In this document: positions 27,023-36,360 of the stretch, piece after piece | How positions within the stretch are numbered: position 1 is the first letter of the stretch | How the letters are laid out: every line of letters begins with the position of its first letter | Source: DATAGF01 sp963834875 | GTDB lineage: Bacteria; Actinomycetota; Thermoleophilia; Miltoncostaeales; Miltoncostaeaceae | Assembly (NCBI GenBank): GCA_963834875.1 | Contig: CAWIDG010000029.1 | Location: 53,868 to 117,867 of the forward strand | Reading direction: 5' to 3' | DNA: 64,000 bases | Program-made: the position numbers and the translations under genes | The notes under the pieces: model-generated | Databases searched by the model: none | Told to the model about the DNA's origin: nothing | Seen by the model: only the letters and a program-made list of their open reading frames with translations

Positions 27023-27499
27023 CTAGCCCTCTCGCGCCTTCCGGCGGCTCTGCCCCGTCAGGAGCTGGTCGATGTGCAGCGCCACGTCCACGGCGTCCAC
27101 CTTGAGCTCGCCGCCGGCCCTGTCGGCCACGTTCCAGGCCTCGCGCTGGAGGTAGGCCAGACGGGCAGGCGCGTCGGGGAGGGTCAGCGAGCGGTCGGCC
27201 TCGCCGACGAGGTAGGCCAGGATCTCGCGGATCTCCTCGTCGCTCCACTTCGGGGGCCTCACCGGCCACTCCTTGTTGCGGATGATGAACCACCACAGCA
27301 GGCACACCAGCGGGAACTTCAGGAGGAACACGGAGAAGAGCACCCAGAGCGTCTGGATCCCCTCGTGGTCGCCGAACACCGGCGTCACGACCAGCAGGAA
27401 GCTCCCGAAGATCGCCATGACGACGCACGCGATGACCACGACGAACATCCGGCGGACCCGGATGCGGCCCTGCGGCGTGTAGAGGAAGCGCTCCAGCAC
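27023..27499 (-). CDS. Hypothetical two-helix membrane protein
   Basis: A 158-residue protein starting at GTG 27499: RFLYTPQGRIRVRRM, two hydrophobic helices (FVVVIACVVMAIFGSFLLVV and LWVLFSVFLLKFPLVCLLWWF), then a soluble C-terminal domain (WSDEEIREILAYLVGEADRS). It ends 5 nt before the next gene's start on the same strand, so they are probably one operon. Divergent from thrS. Family unknown to me. Confidence 0.7.
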   Translation of the reverse strand: MLERFLYTPQGRIRVRRMFVVVIACVVMAIFGSFLLVVTPVFGDHEGIQTLWVLFSVFLLKFPLVCLLWWFIIRNKEWPVRPPKWSDEEIREILAYLVGEADRSLTLPDAPARLAYLQREAWNVADRAGGELKVDAVDVALHIDQLLTGQSRRKAREG

Positions 27500-27586
27500 G
27501 CCCTGATCATTCCCCCGCGCGGGCGCCACGGCAACCCGTCTCGCGCGGCGAGGGGCCGGAGGAGCCGTTGGTACCATGGGCCCGGC

Positions 27587-29491
27587 ATGACCGTGATCCT
27601 CCCCGACGGCAGCCGGCTGGAGTTGCCCGACGGAGCCACGGGTCACGACGCCGCGGCCGCCATCGGCCCGGGGCTGGCGAAGGCGGCCGTCGCCGTGAGG
27701 GTCGGCGACGAGGTCCGCGACCTCGCGCGCCCGCTCGCCGACGGCGACGCCATCGCCATCGTCACCCCCAAGAGCGGCGACGACTACCTCTACGTGATGC
27801 GGCACTCGGCCGCGCACGTGATGGCCGAGGCGGTGCAGGCGATCGTGCCAGGGACCAGGCTCGGCTTCGGCCCGCCGATCGAGGACGGCTTCTACTACGA
27901 CTTCGACCTGCCGCGGCCGCTCACGGAGGACGACTTCCCCGCCATCGAGGCCGAGATGGGCCGCATCGTGGCCGCCAGGGCGCCGTTCCAGCGCAGCGTC
28001 ATGAGCATCGAGGACGCGCGCGCCCACTTCGCGGAGCGCGGGGACCCCTACAAGGTCAACCAGATCGAGGAGCTGGCCCGTCAGGGCGAGACCTCGGTGT
28101 CCCTGTACCGGCAGCGCGACTTCGTCAACCTCTGCCGGGGGCCCCACCTGCAGGACACCGGCCGCATCGGGGCGGTGAAGCTGCTGTCCGTGGCGGGCGC
28201 CTACTGGCGTGGCAGCGAGCAGAACCCCCAGCTCACGCGGGTCTACGCCACCGCGTTCCCGACCGCCAAGGAGCTCGACGCCCACCTCGAGGCCCTCGAG
28301 CAGGCCCGCGCCCGCGACCACCGGCGGCTCGGGCGCGAGCTCGGGCTCTTCCACTTCGACGACGCCGGCCCCGGCTTCCCGTTCTTCCTCCCGCGCGGGA
28401 TGGCCGTCATCAACGGCATCACGGCCGTCGTGCGCGCGGACCTGGAGCGGATGGGCTACGACGAGATCCAGACGCCGACGCTGCTCTCGGACGAGCTCTG
28501 GCGCCGGAGCGGGCACTGGGACCACTACCGCGAGGCCATGTACTTCACGGAGGTCAACGAGGGGCGGTTCGCGCTCAAGCCGATGAACTGCCCGGGCGCC
28601 TGCCTCGTCTACCGCAGCCGTCGCCGGAGCTACCGCGACCTGCCGATCCGGTACGCGGAGCTCGGCCACGTGCACCGGCACGAGCTCTCCGGCGTGCTCC
28701 ACGGCCTCTTCCGCGTGCGGGCGTTCACCCAGGACGACGCGCACATCTTCTGCCGGCTCGACCAGGTGACCGAGGAGGTGCGCTCGGTCCTCGACCTCAT
28801 CCAGGGCTTCTACGCCCGCTTCGGCCTCGGGGACGTGACGCTCAAGCTCGCCACCCGGCCGGAGAAGGCGAGCGGCGCGCCCGAGATGTGGGACGCGGCG
28901 GAGGAGGCCCTGCGCACGGCGCTCGGCGACCGTCCCCACGAGCTCAAGGAGGGCGACGGGGCCTTCTACGGCCCGAAGATCGACTTCCACGTCGCCGACA
29001 CCATGGGCCGCTCGTGGCAGCTCGGCACCTGCCAGCTCGACTTCTACATGCCAGAGCGCTTCGACCTCGCCTACACGAGCCCCGAGGACACGGAGGAGCG
29101 CCCGGTGATGATCCACCGGGCCGTCACCGGGTCCATCGAGCGCTTCCTCGGCATCCTCATCGAGAACGGCGCGGGGGCGTTCCCCTTCTGGCTCGCCCCC
29201 GAGCAGGCCAGGATCCTGCCGGTCTCCGACCGCCACGCCCCCTACGCCGACGAGGTCCGCGCGCGGCTGCGCCGCGAGGGCCTGCGGGCCGAGGTCGACG
29301 GGCGGGGCGAGTCGGTCGGGCGGCGGATCCGCGACGGCGAGCTGGCCAAGGTGCCCTACCTGCTGGTGGTCGGCGACCGCGAGGCCGAGTCGGGCACCGC
29401 GTCCGCCCGCGCCAGGGGGGCGGGCGACCTCGGCGCGGTGCCGGTCGAGGAGCTCGCGGGACGGCTGGCCGGCGAGGCCGGGGGCGCCTGA
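27587..29491 (+). CDS. thrS: Threonyl-tRNA synthetase
   Basis: A 634-residue class II synthetase charging tRNA-Thr. Domains in order: TGS (residues 1-60), editing domain with HSAAHVMAEAV near 82 and the second zinc-like motif, catalytic core (GRELGLFHFDDAGPGFPFFLP, MNCPGA, motif 2 RYAELGHVHRHE, motif 3 region HRAVTGSIERFLGILIE) and anticodon-binding domain. The frame is intact. Start ATG 27587; TACCAT 9 nt upstream may be its -10 box. Confidence 0.98.
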   Translation: MTVILPDGSRLELPDGATGHDAAAAIGPGLAKAAVAVRVGDEVRDLARPLADGDAIAIVTPKSGDDYLYVMRHSAAHVMAEAVQAIVPGTRLGFGPPIEDGFYYDFDLPRPLTEDDFPAIEAEMGRIVAARAPFQRSVMSIEDARAHFAERGDPYKVNQIEELARQGETSVSLYRQRDFVNLCRGPHLQDTGRIGAVKLLSVAGAYWRGSEQNPQLTRVYATAFPTAKELDAHLEALEQARARDHRRLGRELGLFHFDDAGPGFPFFLPRGMAVINGITAVVRADLERMGYDEIQTPTLLSDELWRRSGHWDHYREAMYFTEVNEGRFALKPMNCPGACLVYRSRRRSYRDLPIRYAELGHVHRHELSGVLHGLFRVRAFTQDDAHIFCRLDQVTEEVRSVLDLIQGFYARFGLGDVTLKLATRPEKASGAPEMWDAAEEALRTALGDRPHELKEGDGAFYGPKIDFHVADTMGRSWQLGTCQLDFYMPERFDLAYTSPEDTEERPVMIHRAVTGSIERFLGILIENGAGAFPFWLAPEQARILPVSDRHAPYADEVRARLRREGLRAEVDGRGESVGRRIRDGELAKVPYLLVVGDREAESGTASARARGAGDLGAVPVEELAGRLAGEAGGA

Positions 29492-29492
29492 G

Positions 29493-29864
29493 GTGAGCCG
29501 CATCAACTGGATCGGCGTCCGGAACTTCCTGATCATCGCCGGGATCGCGGGCATCGTCCTGGTCTGGCAGGAGGGCTTCGGCGCGATCGCCGTCTCCGCG
29601 GAGCGGATCATCCTCGTGCTGTTCGTCGCCGCCCTCGCGGTGTTCGGCTACAACTACTTCCGCCAGAACCAGCTCGCGTGGCTGGTCCTCAAGCCGTGGC
29701 AGCGGGCCGTGATCATCATCGCCGGCCTCGGGATCGCGTTCCTCCTCATCGCCGGCTTCCCGCTCCTCGAGGACCGCCTGACGCCCCTCGGCGTCCTGGC
29801 CCTCATCGCCGCGCTCGCCCTCGTGATCGTCTGGGTGGTGCGGGAGAGCCGCCGCTTCCGGTAG
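29493..29864 (+). CDS. Small four-helix membrane protein
   Basis: A 123-residue protein starting with GTG 2 nt after the thrS stop, so translationally linked. Four hydrophobic segments (FLIIAGIAGIVLVW, IILVLFVAALAVFGY, AVIIIAGLGIAFLLIAGFPLL, LGVLALIAALALVIVWVV) and the soluble YNYFRQNQLAWLVLKPWQR loop. I do not recognise a named family. Confidence 0.75.
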   Translation: MSRINWIGVRNFLIIAGIAGIVLVWQEGFGAIAVSAERIILVLFVAALAVFGYNYFRQNQLAWLVLKPWQRAVIIIAGLGIAFLLIAGFPLLEDRLTPLGVLALIAALALVIVWVVRESRRFR

Positions 29865-29937
29865 CCGCGCGCCCCCCGGCTCGCCGGCGGCGCTCCTCCG
29901 GCACGAACGCGCGCTGATCCGTCACAGGGGGTCCGCC

Positions 29938-29943
29938 TAGCGT
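29938..29943 (+). promoter_or_regulatory. Candidate leaderless -10 box TAGCGT
   Basis: TAGCGT, 6 nt, then the ATG at 29950 of the first TadE-like gene. Confidence 0.5.
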
Positions 29944-29949
29944 GGGCCC

Positions 29950-30291
29950 ATGGTGGGTTCACGATCAGCGCAGCGAGGCCAGGCGTCGGTCGAGCTGGTC
30001 GCGCTCCTGCCCCTGCTCATCCTGGTCGCGCTCATCGGCTGGCAGCTGGCGGTCGCCGGCTACGCGTGGACCGTGGCGAGCGGCGCAGCGCGGGCGGCCG
30101 CCCGCGCGCAGGAGGTCGGGGCGCCGGCGGACGCGGCCGCGCTCGCCGTCCTCCCGGGGCGGTACGCACGGGGTGCGAGGGTCCGCACCGGGGCGGGCGG
30201 CGAGGTGCGGGTGCGGGTCGCGGTGCCGCCGGTGGTGCCGCTCCTGCCGCGCGCCGGCCTGGGGACCGTCGAGGCGCGGGCGGCCCCGTGA
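29950..30291 (+). CDS. TadE-like minor pseudopilin
   Basis: A 113-residue TadE-family protein: a short basic start with QRGQASVELVALLPLLILV (the Gly/Glu type IVb prepilin-like motif leading into a hydrophobic helix), then a strand-rich domain. TadE-like proteins are processed pseudopilins of the Flp/Tad system. No tad ATPase or assembly genes are near, so partners must lie elsewhere. Its stop overlaps the next GTG. Confidence 0.85.
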   Translation: MVGSRSAQRGQASVELVALLPLLILVALIGWQLAVAGYAWTVASGAARAAARAQEVGAPADAAALAVLPGRYARGARVRTGAGGEVRVRVAVPPVVPLLPRAGLGTVEARAAP

Positions 30292-30561
30292 GCGGGCACC
30301 TGCGCCCAGCGCGGGCAGGCGGCGGTGGAGCTGCTGGTCGTGATCCCGGTCCTCGTGCTCGTGGGCCTGCTCGCCTGGCAGCTGGTCGCGGTGCTGGCCG
30401 CGGGCTTCCGGGCCGAGCAGCGCGTGCGCGCCGAGGGGTTGCGCGCCGCCGGCGCCTCGGGCCGCACGGTGGTGGTGTCCGTCACCGAGCGGGTGCCCGC
30501 GCTGCTGCCGGGCGCCGGAGGGCTGCGGCTGCGGGCCCGCGCGGGGGTGCGGGCGCCGTGA
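30288..30561 (+). CDS. Second TadE-like pseudopilin (frameshift)
   Basis: About 90 residues: CAQRGQAAVELLVVIPVLVLVG is the same prepilin-like start as the previous protein, followed by a hydrophobic helix and a short soluble domain. The GTG start overlaps the previous stop; one extra base near 30299 breaks the frame after three codons. The stop overlaps the next GTG (GTGA), so the three genes are coupled. Confidence 0.8.
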
Positions 30562-31862
30562 GGGCGGCGGAGCGCGAGCGCGGTCAGGCGCTGCCGCTCG
30601 CGCTCGCGCTGGCGCTCCTGCTGCTGCTCGGCGCGGTGGCGCTCTTCGCGCTCGGGCGGGTCCAGCTCGCCGCCGCGCGCGCTCAGACCGCCGCCGACCT
30701 CGGGGCGATCTCGGCGGCGCGCGAGCTGCGCGGCCGGCTCGGCGAGATCGCCGTCGCGGGGCGCAGGCGGGCCGGCGCCTGGCGCGACCGCCTCGCGGCC
30801 GTCGCCGGGGAAGCGGCCCGCCCGGCCGGCGCGCGCCTGGAGGGCCTGGCCCTCCCCGGGGGCTCGTGGCCGCCGACGGCCGTCGAGGTCACCGTCAGCG
30901 TGCCCGGGCCGCGCGACGCCCGCGTGCGCGCCGTCGCGCGGGCCGGCCTCGTCGTGTCCGCGGCGGTCGCCGCCGGGGAGCCGACCGGGTGGGCGACCGG
31001 GGGCGGCTACTCCGGCCCGCTCGTCTACCGGGACGGCAAGCCGATGTGCCCTGCGGTCGGCGCGGCCTTCGACCTCATGGACGCGGCGGCGAACGCCGAC
31101 GGCGTCAACCTGGTGGTGGTGAGCGGATTCCGCAGCGACGCCGAGCAGGCGGCGCTGTTCGCACGGCACCCCGACCCCAAGTGGGTTGCTCCGCCGGGCC
31201 GCAGCCGGCACCGGGACGCCACCGAGCTCGACCTCAACATGCACGACGGCGGGGGCGGCGCCTACGGGTGGCTGTCGCGCAACGGCTCCCGTTTCGGGTT
31301 CGTGCAGCGCTACTCCTGGGAGCCGTGGCACTGGGGCTACCTGCCGGGCTGCGGCGGACGTGCGCCGCCAGGAGCGGCGCTGGCCGGCGGCCGCGGGCGC
31401 GGCCGGCGCTGCCGGGCTGGGTCCCGGCCCGCTACCGGGCGGCGATCGCCGCCGCGGCGACGGCGAACGGGATCGCGCCCGTGCTGCTGGCGGCGCTGCT
31501 GCGGTCGGAGTCCGGCTTCGACCCGCGGGCCGTCAGCCCGGCCGGCGCGCAGGGCATCGCCCAGTTCATGCCGGCCACGGCTCGCGGGATGGGCCTGCGC
31601 GACCCGTTCGACCCGCAGCAGGCGATCCCCGCGGCGGCGCGGCTGCTGGGCGGCCACCTGCGGGCGTTCGGATCGGTGCCGCTCGCCCTGGCCGCCTACA
31701 ACGCCGGCGCGGGCGCCGTGCGCCGCTACGGCGGGGTGCCGCCCTACCGCGAGACCCAGGCGTACGTGGCGCGGATCATGGCGCTCGCGGGCGGGGCAGG
31801 CGCGCTGGCCGGGGGACGGGGGCGACGTCGTGCTGCTCCGGGTCGGCGACCGCTTCGTCTGA
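30558..31862 (+). CDS. TadG-like protein fused to VanY peptidase and SLT transglycosylase (three frameshifts)
   Basis: About 433 residues in three parts. Residues 1-45: ERGQALPLALALALLLLLG start and helix of Tad/TadG-like pseudopilins. Residues ~150-265: M15/VanY D,D-carboxypeptidase with VVSGFRSDAEQAALF, the zinc ligands in SRHRDATELDL and the catalytic/ligand pair in EPWHWGY. Residues ~290-405: lytic transglycosylase with catalytic Glu in LLRSESGFDPRAVSP, then GIAQFMPATA and LAAYNAGAGAV. Extra bases near 31355, 31418 and 31816 interrupt it; 1305 nt equals 434 codons plus three. Likely a membrane-held cell-wall remodelling enzyme working with the TadE-like pair. Confidence 0.85.
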   Translation: MRAAERERGQALPLALALALLLLLGAVALFALGRVQLAAARAQTAADLGAISAARELRGRLGEIAVAGRRRAGAWRDRLAAVAGEAARPAGARLEGLALPGGSWPPTAVEVTVSVPGPRDARVRAVARAGLVVSAAVAAGEPTGWATGGGYSGPLVYRDGKPMCPAVGAAFDLMDAAANADGVNLVVVSGFRSDAEQAALFARHPDPKWVAPPGRSRHRDATELDLNMHDGGGGAYGWLSRNGSRFGFVQRYSWEPWHWGYLPGCGGRAPPGAALAGGRGRGRRCRAGSRPATGRRSPPRRRRTGSRPCCWRRCCGRSPASTRGPSARPARRASPSSCRPRLAGWACATRSTRSRRSPRRRGCWAATCGRSDRCRSPWPPTTPARAPCAATAGCRPTARPRRTWRGSWRSRAGQARWPGDGGDVVLLRVGDRFV

Positions 31863-31865
31863 CCG

Positions 31866-31881
31866 GGTATGCTGGCATACC
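31866..31881. promoter_or_regulatory. Palindromic operator at the vapB start
   Basis: GGTATGC-TG-GCATACC is a perfect 7-bp inverted repeat touching the vapB ATG. It also contains TATGCT, 8 nt before that ATG, so the predicted -10 box lies inside the palindrome. This fits the usual autorepression of vapBC by the VapBC complex. Confidence 0.7.
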
Positions 31882-32114
31882 ATGAAGCGGACGACGGTCA
31901 AGCTGCCCGACGAGCTCGACGCGCGCCTCCGCCGCGAGGCCGCCCGGCGGGGGATGACGGTCTCGCAGCTCACGCGCGAGGCGATCGCCGCCCACCTCGG
32001 GGGCGGCCCGGTGCGCGAGTTCCGCTCGGCCGGCGCGGGGAACAGCGGCCGCTCCGACATCTCGCAGCGGATCGACGAGTTCCTCCGGCTTGCGGCTTCG
32101 GGGAGAACAACTGA
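31882..32114 (+). CDS. vapB: VapB-type ribbon-helix-helix antitoxin (frameshift near the 3' end)
   Basis: About 77 residues. The N-terminal ribbon-helix-helix (RTTVKLPDELDARLRREA, then TVSQLTREAIAAHL) binds the operator; the C-terminal RIDEFLR...GFGEN segment is the usual VapC-neutralising tail. A base seems missing near 32091 (TTGCGGC for TTGCCGGC); with it the protein ends GFGENN with TGA overlapping the toxin start. Neutralises the downstream PIN-domain RNase. Confidence 0.8.
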
Positions 32115-32524
32115 TCGTCGACACGGGCGCGCTGTTCGCGCTCGTCGATCGAGGCCGACGACTTCCACCGCCGGGCCCTGGCTCTGCTTCGGGGTCTCCC
32201 CGGTGAGCTGATCGTCCCGACGCTCGTGGTCGCGGAGACGGCGTTCCTCGTCGGCGAGCGCATCGGCCCCCGGGTCGAGGCGCGTTGCTCGCCGACCTCG
32301 CAGACAGCGACGTCACGGTCGACCACGTGCCGCTCGGCGAGTGGGTGCGGATCGGGGAGCTGGTGGCTCGCTACGCCGACCTGCCGCTGGGGACCGTCGA
32401 CGCCTCGGTCGTGGCGGCCGCCGAGCGGCTCGGGGTGACCGCCATCGCCACGACCGACCGGCGCCACTTCTCCGTCGTCCGCCCGGCCCACGCGGAGGCG
32501 TTCGAGCTGCCGCTCCTGGGCTGA
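32111..32524 (+). CDS. vapC: VapC-type PIN-domain toxin (two frameshifts)
   Basis: About 137 residues. PIN-domain ribonuclease with acidic residues in LIVDTGALFALVD, ETAFL, LPLGTVDASVVAAAERLG and IATTDRRHF. The overlapping CTGA suggests a CTG start at 32111. A gained base near 32148 and a lost base near 32286 interrupt the frame and cancel in length. The RNA target, as for other VapC toxins, would be tRNA or rRNA; it cannot be told from sequence. Confidence 0.8.
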
Positions 32525-32558
32525 CGCGCCGGCGCCGGGCGCCCCTGGCCGGCGCTCC

Positions 32559-32564
32559 TATACT
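32559..32564 (+). promoter_or_regulatory. Candidate -10 box TATACT for uvrC
   Basis: TATACT 10 nt before the GTG at 32575, with GGAAGGA between them, which could act as a weak ribosome-binding site. No convincing -35 element is visible. Confidence 0.45.
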
Positions 32565-32574
32565 CGGAAGGACA

Positions 32575-34500
32575 GTGCCGGACGCCACCTCCCTCCGCGA
32601 GCAGCTCGCGGGTATCCCGACGGGCCCGGGCGTCTACACCTACCGCGACGCCTCCGACCGCGTGCTCTACGTCGGGAAGGCGAAGTCCCTGCGCCGGCGG
32701 GTGCTGTCGTACTTCCAGGCCCCCCTCCGGCCGGACGGGGACGGGCCCGCCGATGGGGCCATGCGCGCCCGCTCGGGGCTCCACCCGAAGATCGCCGACA
32801 TGGTCGAGCGGATCGCCCGGGTCGAGGTCTTCGTGACCTCGTCGGAGAGCGAGGCGCTGATCCTGGAGGCCAACCTCGTCAAGCGCCACCGCCCCCCGTT
32901 CAACATCCGGCTGCGCGACGACAAGAGCTACCCCTACATCGGGATCAGCCTCGACGAGGAGTACCCGCGCGTGTACTTCACGCGCGAGCGCCACCGGCGC
33001 GACCGGCTCTACTTCGGCCCCTTCTCGAACGCCTACAAGGTGCGCGACACGCTCAGCCTGATCGGGCGCATCTTCCCGAGCCGCCCGTGCGAGGGCCCGG
33101 AGCCGGGCCGCCCGTCCGGGGTGCCGTGCCTCGACTACCACATCAAGCGCTGCCTGGCGCCCTGCGTGGGCTACATCTCCCGGGAGGACTACCGCACCCT
33201 GATCGACCAGATCGTCGACTTCCTGTCCGGCCGCTACCGGGGGCTCGAGCAGGAGCTCGAGGCGGAGATGCGCGGGGCGGCGGCGGAGCAGGAGTTCGAG
33301 CGAGCGGCCGTCATCCGCAACCGGCTGTCGGCGGTCCGGCACCTGATGGAGCGCCAGTTCGCGCACGCCGACTCCGTGGGGACCGCCGACGTGCTGGGGG
33401 TCGCGCTCGACGGCGACTCGGCGAACGTGCAGGTCCTGCAGGTGCGCGACGGGGTCCTCCAGGACCGGCAGTCGTTCTTCCTCGACGCCGCCGGCGCGGA
33501 CGACGAGGACACCGTCCTGGTGCAGTTCGCGTACGAGTTCTACTCGATGGCCCTCGCGATCCCGCCGCTCGTCGTCGTCGGGCGCGAGAGCGGGGCGGCC
33601 GAGGCGCTCGAGACGCTGCTCGGCGACCGGAGCGGCCGCCGGGTCGAGGTCCGGCCGGCGGCCCGCGGAGACAAGCGCAAGCTCGCCGAGCTCGCGGGCC
33701 GCAACGCCCGCTTCGCGCTCGAGCAGGACCGCCGCCGCCACGAGCAGGCGCGGGGGCGCCGCCGCGAGGCGCTCGCCGACCTCCAGGCCAAGCTCGACCT
33801 GCCGGCGCCGCCGGCCCGGGTCGAGGCCTACGACATCTCGAACCTCGGCGAGACCTACGCGGTCGCGTCCATGGTCGTCTTCGAGGGCGGCGCGCCGGCC
33901 AAGGGGCACTACCGCACGTTCACGATGCGCGACGAGGCGGGCCGGGACGACGTCGCGCGCATCCGCGAGGCCGTGCGGCGGCGCTTCTCGCGCCTCACGG
34001 CGTCCGGCGAGGACGACGCCTCCTTCGCCGCCCGCCCGGGCCTGGTGGTCATCGACGGGGGGGTGGGTCAGCTCTCGGGAGCGCTCGCGGGCATGCGCGA
34101 GGCGGGCGTCGAGGACGTCCCGGTGGTGAGCCTCGCCAAGCGCCGCGAGGAGGTCTACCGCGAGGGCTCGCCCGGCCCGCTGCTGCTGCCGGAGGACTCG
34201 GCGGCGCTTCGCGTGCTCCAGCACATCCGCGACGAGGCCCACCGCTTCGCGCTCCGCCACCACCGCGGCCGGCGAGGGCGGGGGATGACCGAGAGCGTCC
34301 TCGACGCCCTCCCGGGCGTGGGCCCGGCCCGCAAGGCGGCCCTGCTGCGCCACTTCGGCTCGACCGAGCGCTTCCTCGCGGCGAGCCGCGACGAGCTCGC
34401 GTCCGTCCCCGGCGTCCCGGCGAAGGTCGCGCGCGACGTCTACGACCGCCTCCACAAGACGGCCGCCCCCGTCGGGGCGAATGAGGACACGTGGAGCTGA
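32575..34500 (+). CDS. uvrC: UvrABC excinuclease subunit C
   Basis: A 641-residue nuclease making both incisions in nucleotide excision repair. Domains: GIY-YIG (GPGVYTYRDASDRVLYVGKA), Cys-rich/UVR domain (GVPCLDYHIKRCLAPCVGY, then UvrB-binding region near 240), the RNase H-like endonuclease domain (VEAYDISNLGETYAVASMVV ... VIDGGVGQL) and a C-terminal helix-hairpin-helix pair (LPGVGPARKAALLRHFGS). Intact. The start GTG 32575 follows a TATACT box. rapZ starts within its last codons. Confidence 0.97.
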   Translation: MPDATSLREQLAGIPTGPGVYTYRDASDRVLYVGKAKSLRRRVLSYFQAPLRPDGDGPADGAMRARSGLHPKIADMVERIARVEVFVTSSESEALILEANLVKRHRPPFNIRLRDDKSYPYIGISLDEEYPRVYFTRERHRRDRLYFGPFSNAYKVRDTLSLIGRIFPSRPCEGPEPGRPSGVPCLDYHIKRCLAPCVGYISREDYRTLIDQIVDFLSGRYRGLEQELEAEMRGAAAEQEFERAAVIRNRLSAVRHLMERQFAHADSVGTADVLGVALDGDSANVQVLQVRDGVLQDRQSFFLDAAGADDEDTVLVQFAYEFYSMALAIPPLVVVGRESGAAEALETLLGDRSGRRVEVRPAARGDKRKLAELAGRNARFALEQDRRRHEQARGRRREALADLQAKLDLPAPPARVEAYDISNLGETYAVASMVVFEGGAPAKGHYRTFTMRDEAGRDDVARIREAVRRRFSRLTASGEDDASFAARPGLVVIDGGVGQLSGALAGMREAGVEDVPVVSLAKRREEVYREGSPGPLLLPEDSAALRVLQHIRDEAHRFALRHHRGRRGRGMTESVLDALPGVGPARKAALLRHFGSTERFLAASRDELASVPGVPAKVARDVYDRLHKTAAPVGANEDTWS

Positions 34501-35382
34501 CCGTCATCACCGGCATGAGCGGCGCCGGCAAGAGCCAGGCGATGGGCGCCTTCGAGGACGCGGGCTGGTTCTGCGTTCGACAACCTGCCGCCGGGGCTGC
34601 TGCCGGCGCTGGCCGACCTCTTCCTGCTGGAGGGGTCGCGCGTCGAGCGCGCGGCGGTCGTGTGCGACGTGAGGGGCGGCGTGTGGTTCAAGGACCTCGA
34701 GCCCGTGCTCGAGCGCGTCGAGGAGGCCGCCGGCGCCCGCCCGAGGGTGGTCTTCCTCGAGGCCTCCGACGAGACGCTCATCGACCGCTTCCGCGAGACC
34801 CGCCGCCCCCACCCGCTGTCGGCCAGCGGGACCGTCAGCGAGGGCATCGAGCGCGAGCGGGCCGAGCTCTCGGACGTGCGCGAGCGGGCCGACGTGGTCA
34901 TCGACACCACGGGCCTGTCGATCTGGGACCTGCGCCGGCGCGTCGCCGACACGCTGCTGGCGCCCGAAGGGCGCCCGCGGATGCACGTGCAGTTCGTGTC
35001 GTTCGGGTACAAGCACGGCATCCCTCGTGACGCCGATCTCCTCATGGACGTGCGCTTCCTCCAGAACCCCCACTACGTCCCGGCCCTCAAGCCGTACACC
35101 GGGCTCGACCCCCAGGTCGCGGAGTTCGTCCGCGCCTCGCCGGGCCTGGACGAGTTCATGTCCCGCTTCGAGGCCCTGCTCGACTTCCTGCTGCCGGCAT
35201 ACGCCGAGGAGGGCAAGACCAGCCTCGTCATCGGGATCGGCTGCACCGGCGGGCGCCACCGCAGCGTGACCGTCGCCGAGATGCTGGCGCGCCGCTACGC
35301 CCGTGACTTCGACGTCAGCGTCTCGCACCGCCACATCGGGCGGGCGAGCTCCGCGCCGGACCTCCAGGAGCCGGCGGCATGA
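34491..35382 (+). CDS. rapZ: RapZ/YvcJ nucleotide-binding protein (frameshift)
   Basis: About 296 residues. N-terminal P-loop ITGMSGAGKSQAM; C-terminal domain with IGIGCTGGRHRSVTVAE. In Enterobacteria RapZ guides RNase E to GlmZ; in Gram-positives the homologue's role differs and is tied to the neighbouring yvcK and whiA. An extra T near 34574 (TGCGTTCGACAAC) breaks the frame after WFCV; restoring gives WFCVDNLPPGLLPALADL. Overlaps uvrC at the 5' end and yvcK at the 3' end. Confidence 0.95.
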
Positions 35383-36360
35383 GCGCGGCCGCCGCGGGCC
35401 TGCCCCGCATCGCGGCCCTCGGCGGGGGCACGGGGCTGGCGTCGCTCCTGCGCGGCCTCAAGGCCTCGCCGGTCGACATCACGGCGATCGTGACGGTGGC
35501 CGACGACGGGGGCTCGTCGGGCCGGCTCCGGCGGGAGCTCGGGGTGCTCCCGCCCGGCGACATCCGCAACTGCCTCGTGGCCCTGGCCGACGACGAGTCC
35601 CTGATGGGCCGGCTCTTCCAACACCGCTTCGCCGACGGCGACCTGTCGGGCCACCCCTTCGGCAACCTCTTCCTCGCGGCCCTGGCGGAGGTCACCGGGA
35701 GCTTCGACCGCGCGGTGCGGGAGTGCAGCCAGGTGCTCAAGATCCGCGGCCGGGTGCTGCCCTCGACCCTCGAGCAGATCCGCCTCTGGGCCGAGCGGGC
35801 CGACGGCGAGGCCGTCTGCGGCGAGACCCGCATCGCGGCCGGCCGCGGGCCGTGCCGACGGGTGTGGCTCGAGCCGGAGCCGGCGGCGCACCCGCCGGCG
35901 CTCGACGCGATCCGCGACGGCCGACCTCGTCCTGCTGGGCCCCGGGAGCCTCTTCACGAGCGTGCTGCCGCACCTCGCGGTCCCCGAGCTGGCCGAGGCC
36001 GTGGCCGGCGCGCCCGGGCGCCGCGCCTACATCTGCAACGTGATGACCCAGCCCGGCGAGACCGACGGCTTCGACGCGGTCGACCACCTCGAGCGCGTGC
36101 TGGAGGCGGTGCCCGGCGGGGTCGACACGATCGTCGTGCACGAGGGGCCGCTCGACCCCGAGGGCGCGGCCGCGTACGCGGCCCAGGGTCAGGAGCCGGT
36201 GGCGGTCGACCACGCCCGCCTCCAGGCGCTGGGGATCCGTGTCGTGGCGGGCGACCTCGCCGAGGCCGGGCGGGTGGTGCGGCATTCGCCCGAGGCGCTC
36301 GCGCCGGTCCTGCTGGAGCTCGCCAGGGAGGCGGCGGGGGCCGAGCCTGCAACGCCCTGA
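35379..36360 (+). CDS. yvcK: YvcK/GlmR-like (CofD-fold) protein (frameshift)
   Basis: About 326 residues of the YvcK/CofD-like family: ALGGGTGLASLLRGLK nucleotide-binding loop, VTVADDGGSSGRLRRE, PPGDIRNCLVAL, and DLVLLGPGSLFTSVLPHL. YvcK controls the balance between glycolysis and cell-wall precursor synthesis and binds UDP-GlcNAc. One extra G near 35923 breaks the frame just before DLVLLGPGS. Start ATG overlaps the rapZ stop. Confidence 0.95.

Noticed and set aside
27023..29611. 862-codon minus-strand frame opposite thrS
   Set aside because: Only its last part (27023-27499) is a real membrane protein; the rest mirrors thrS and shows no domains.
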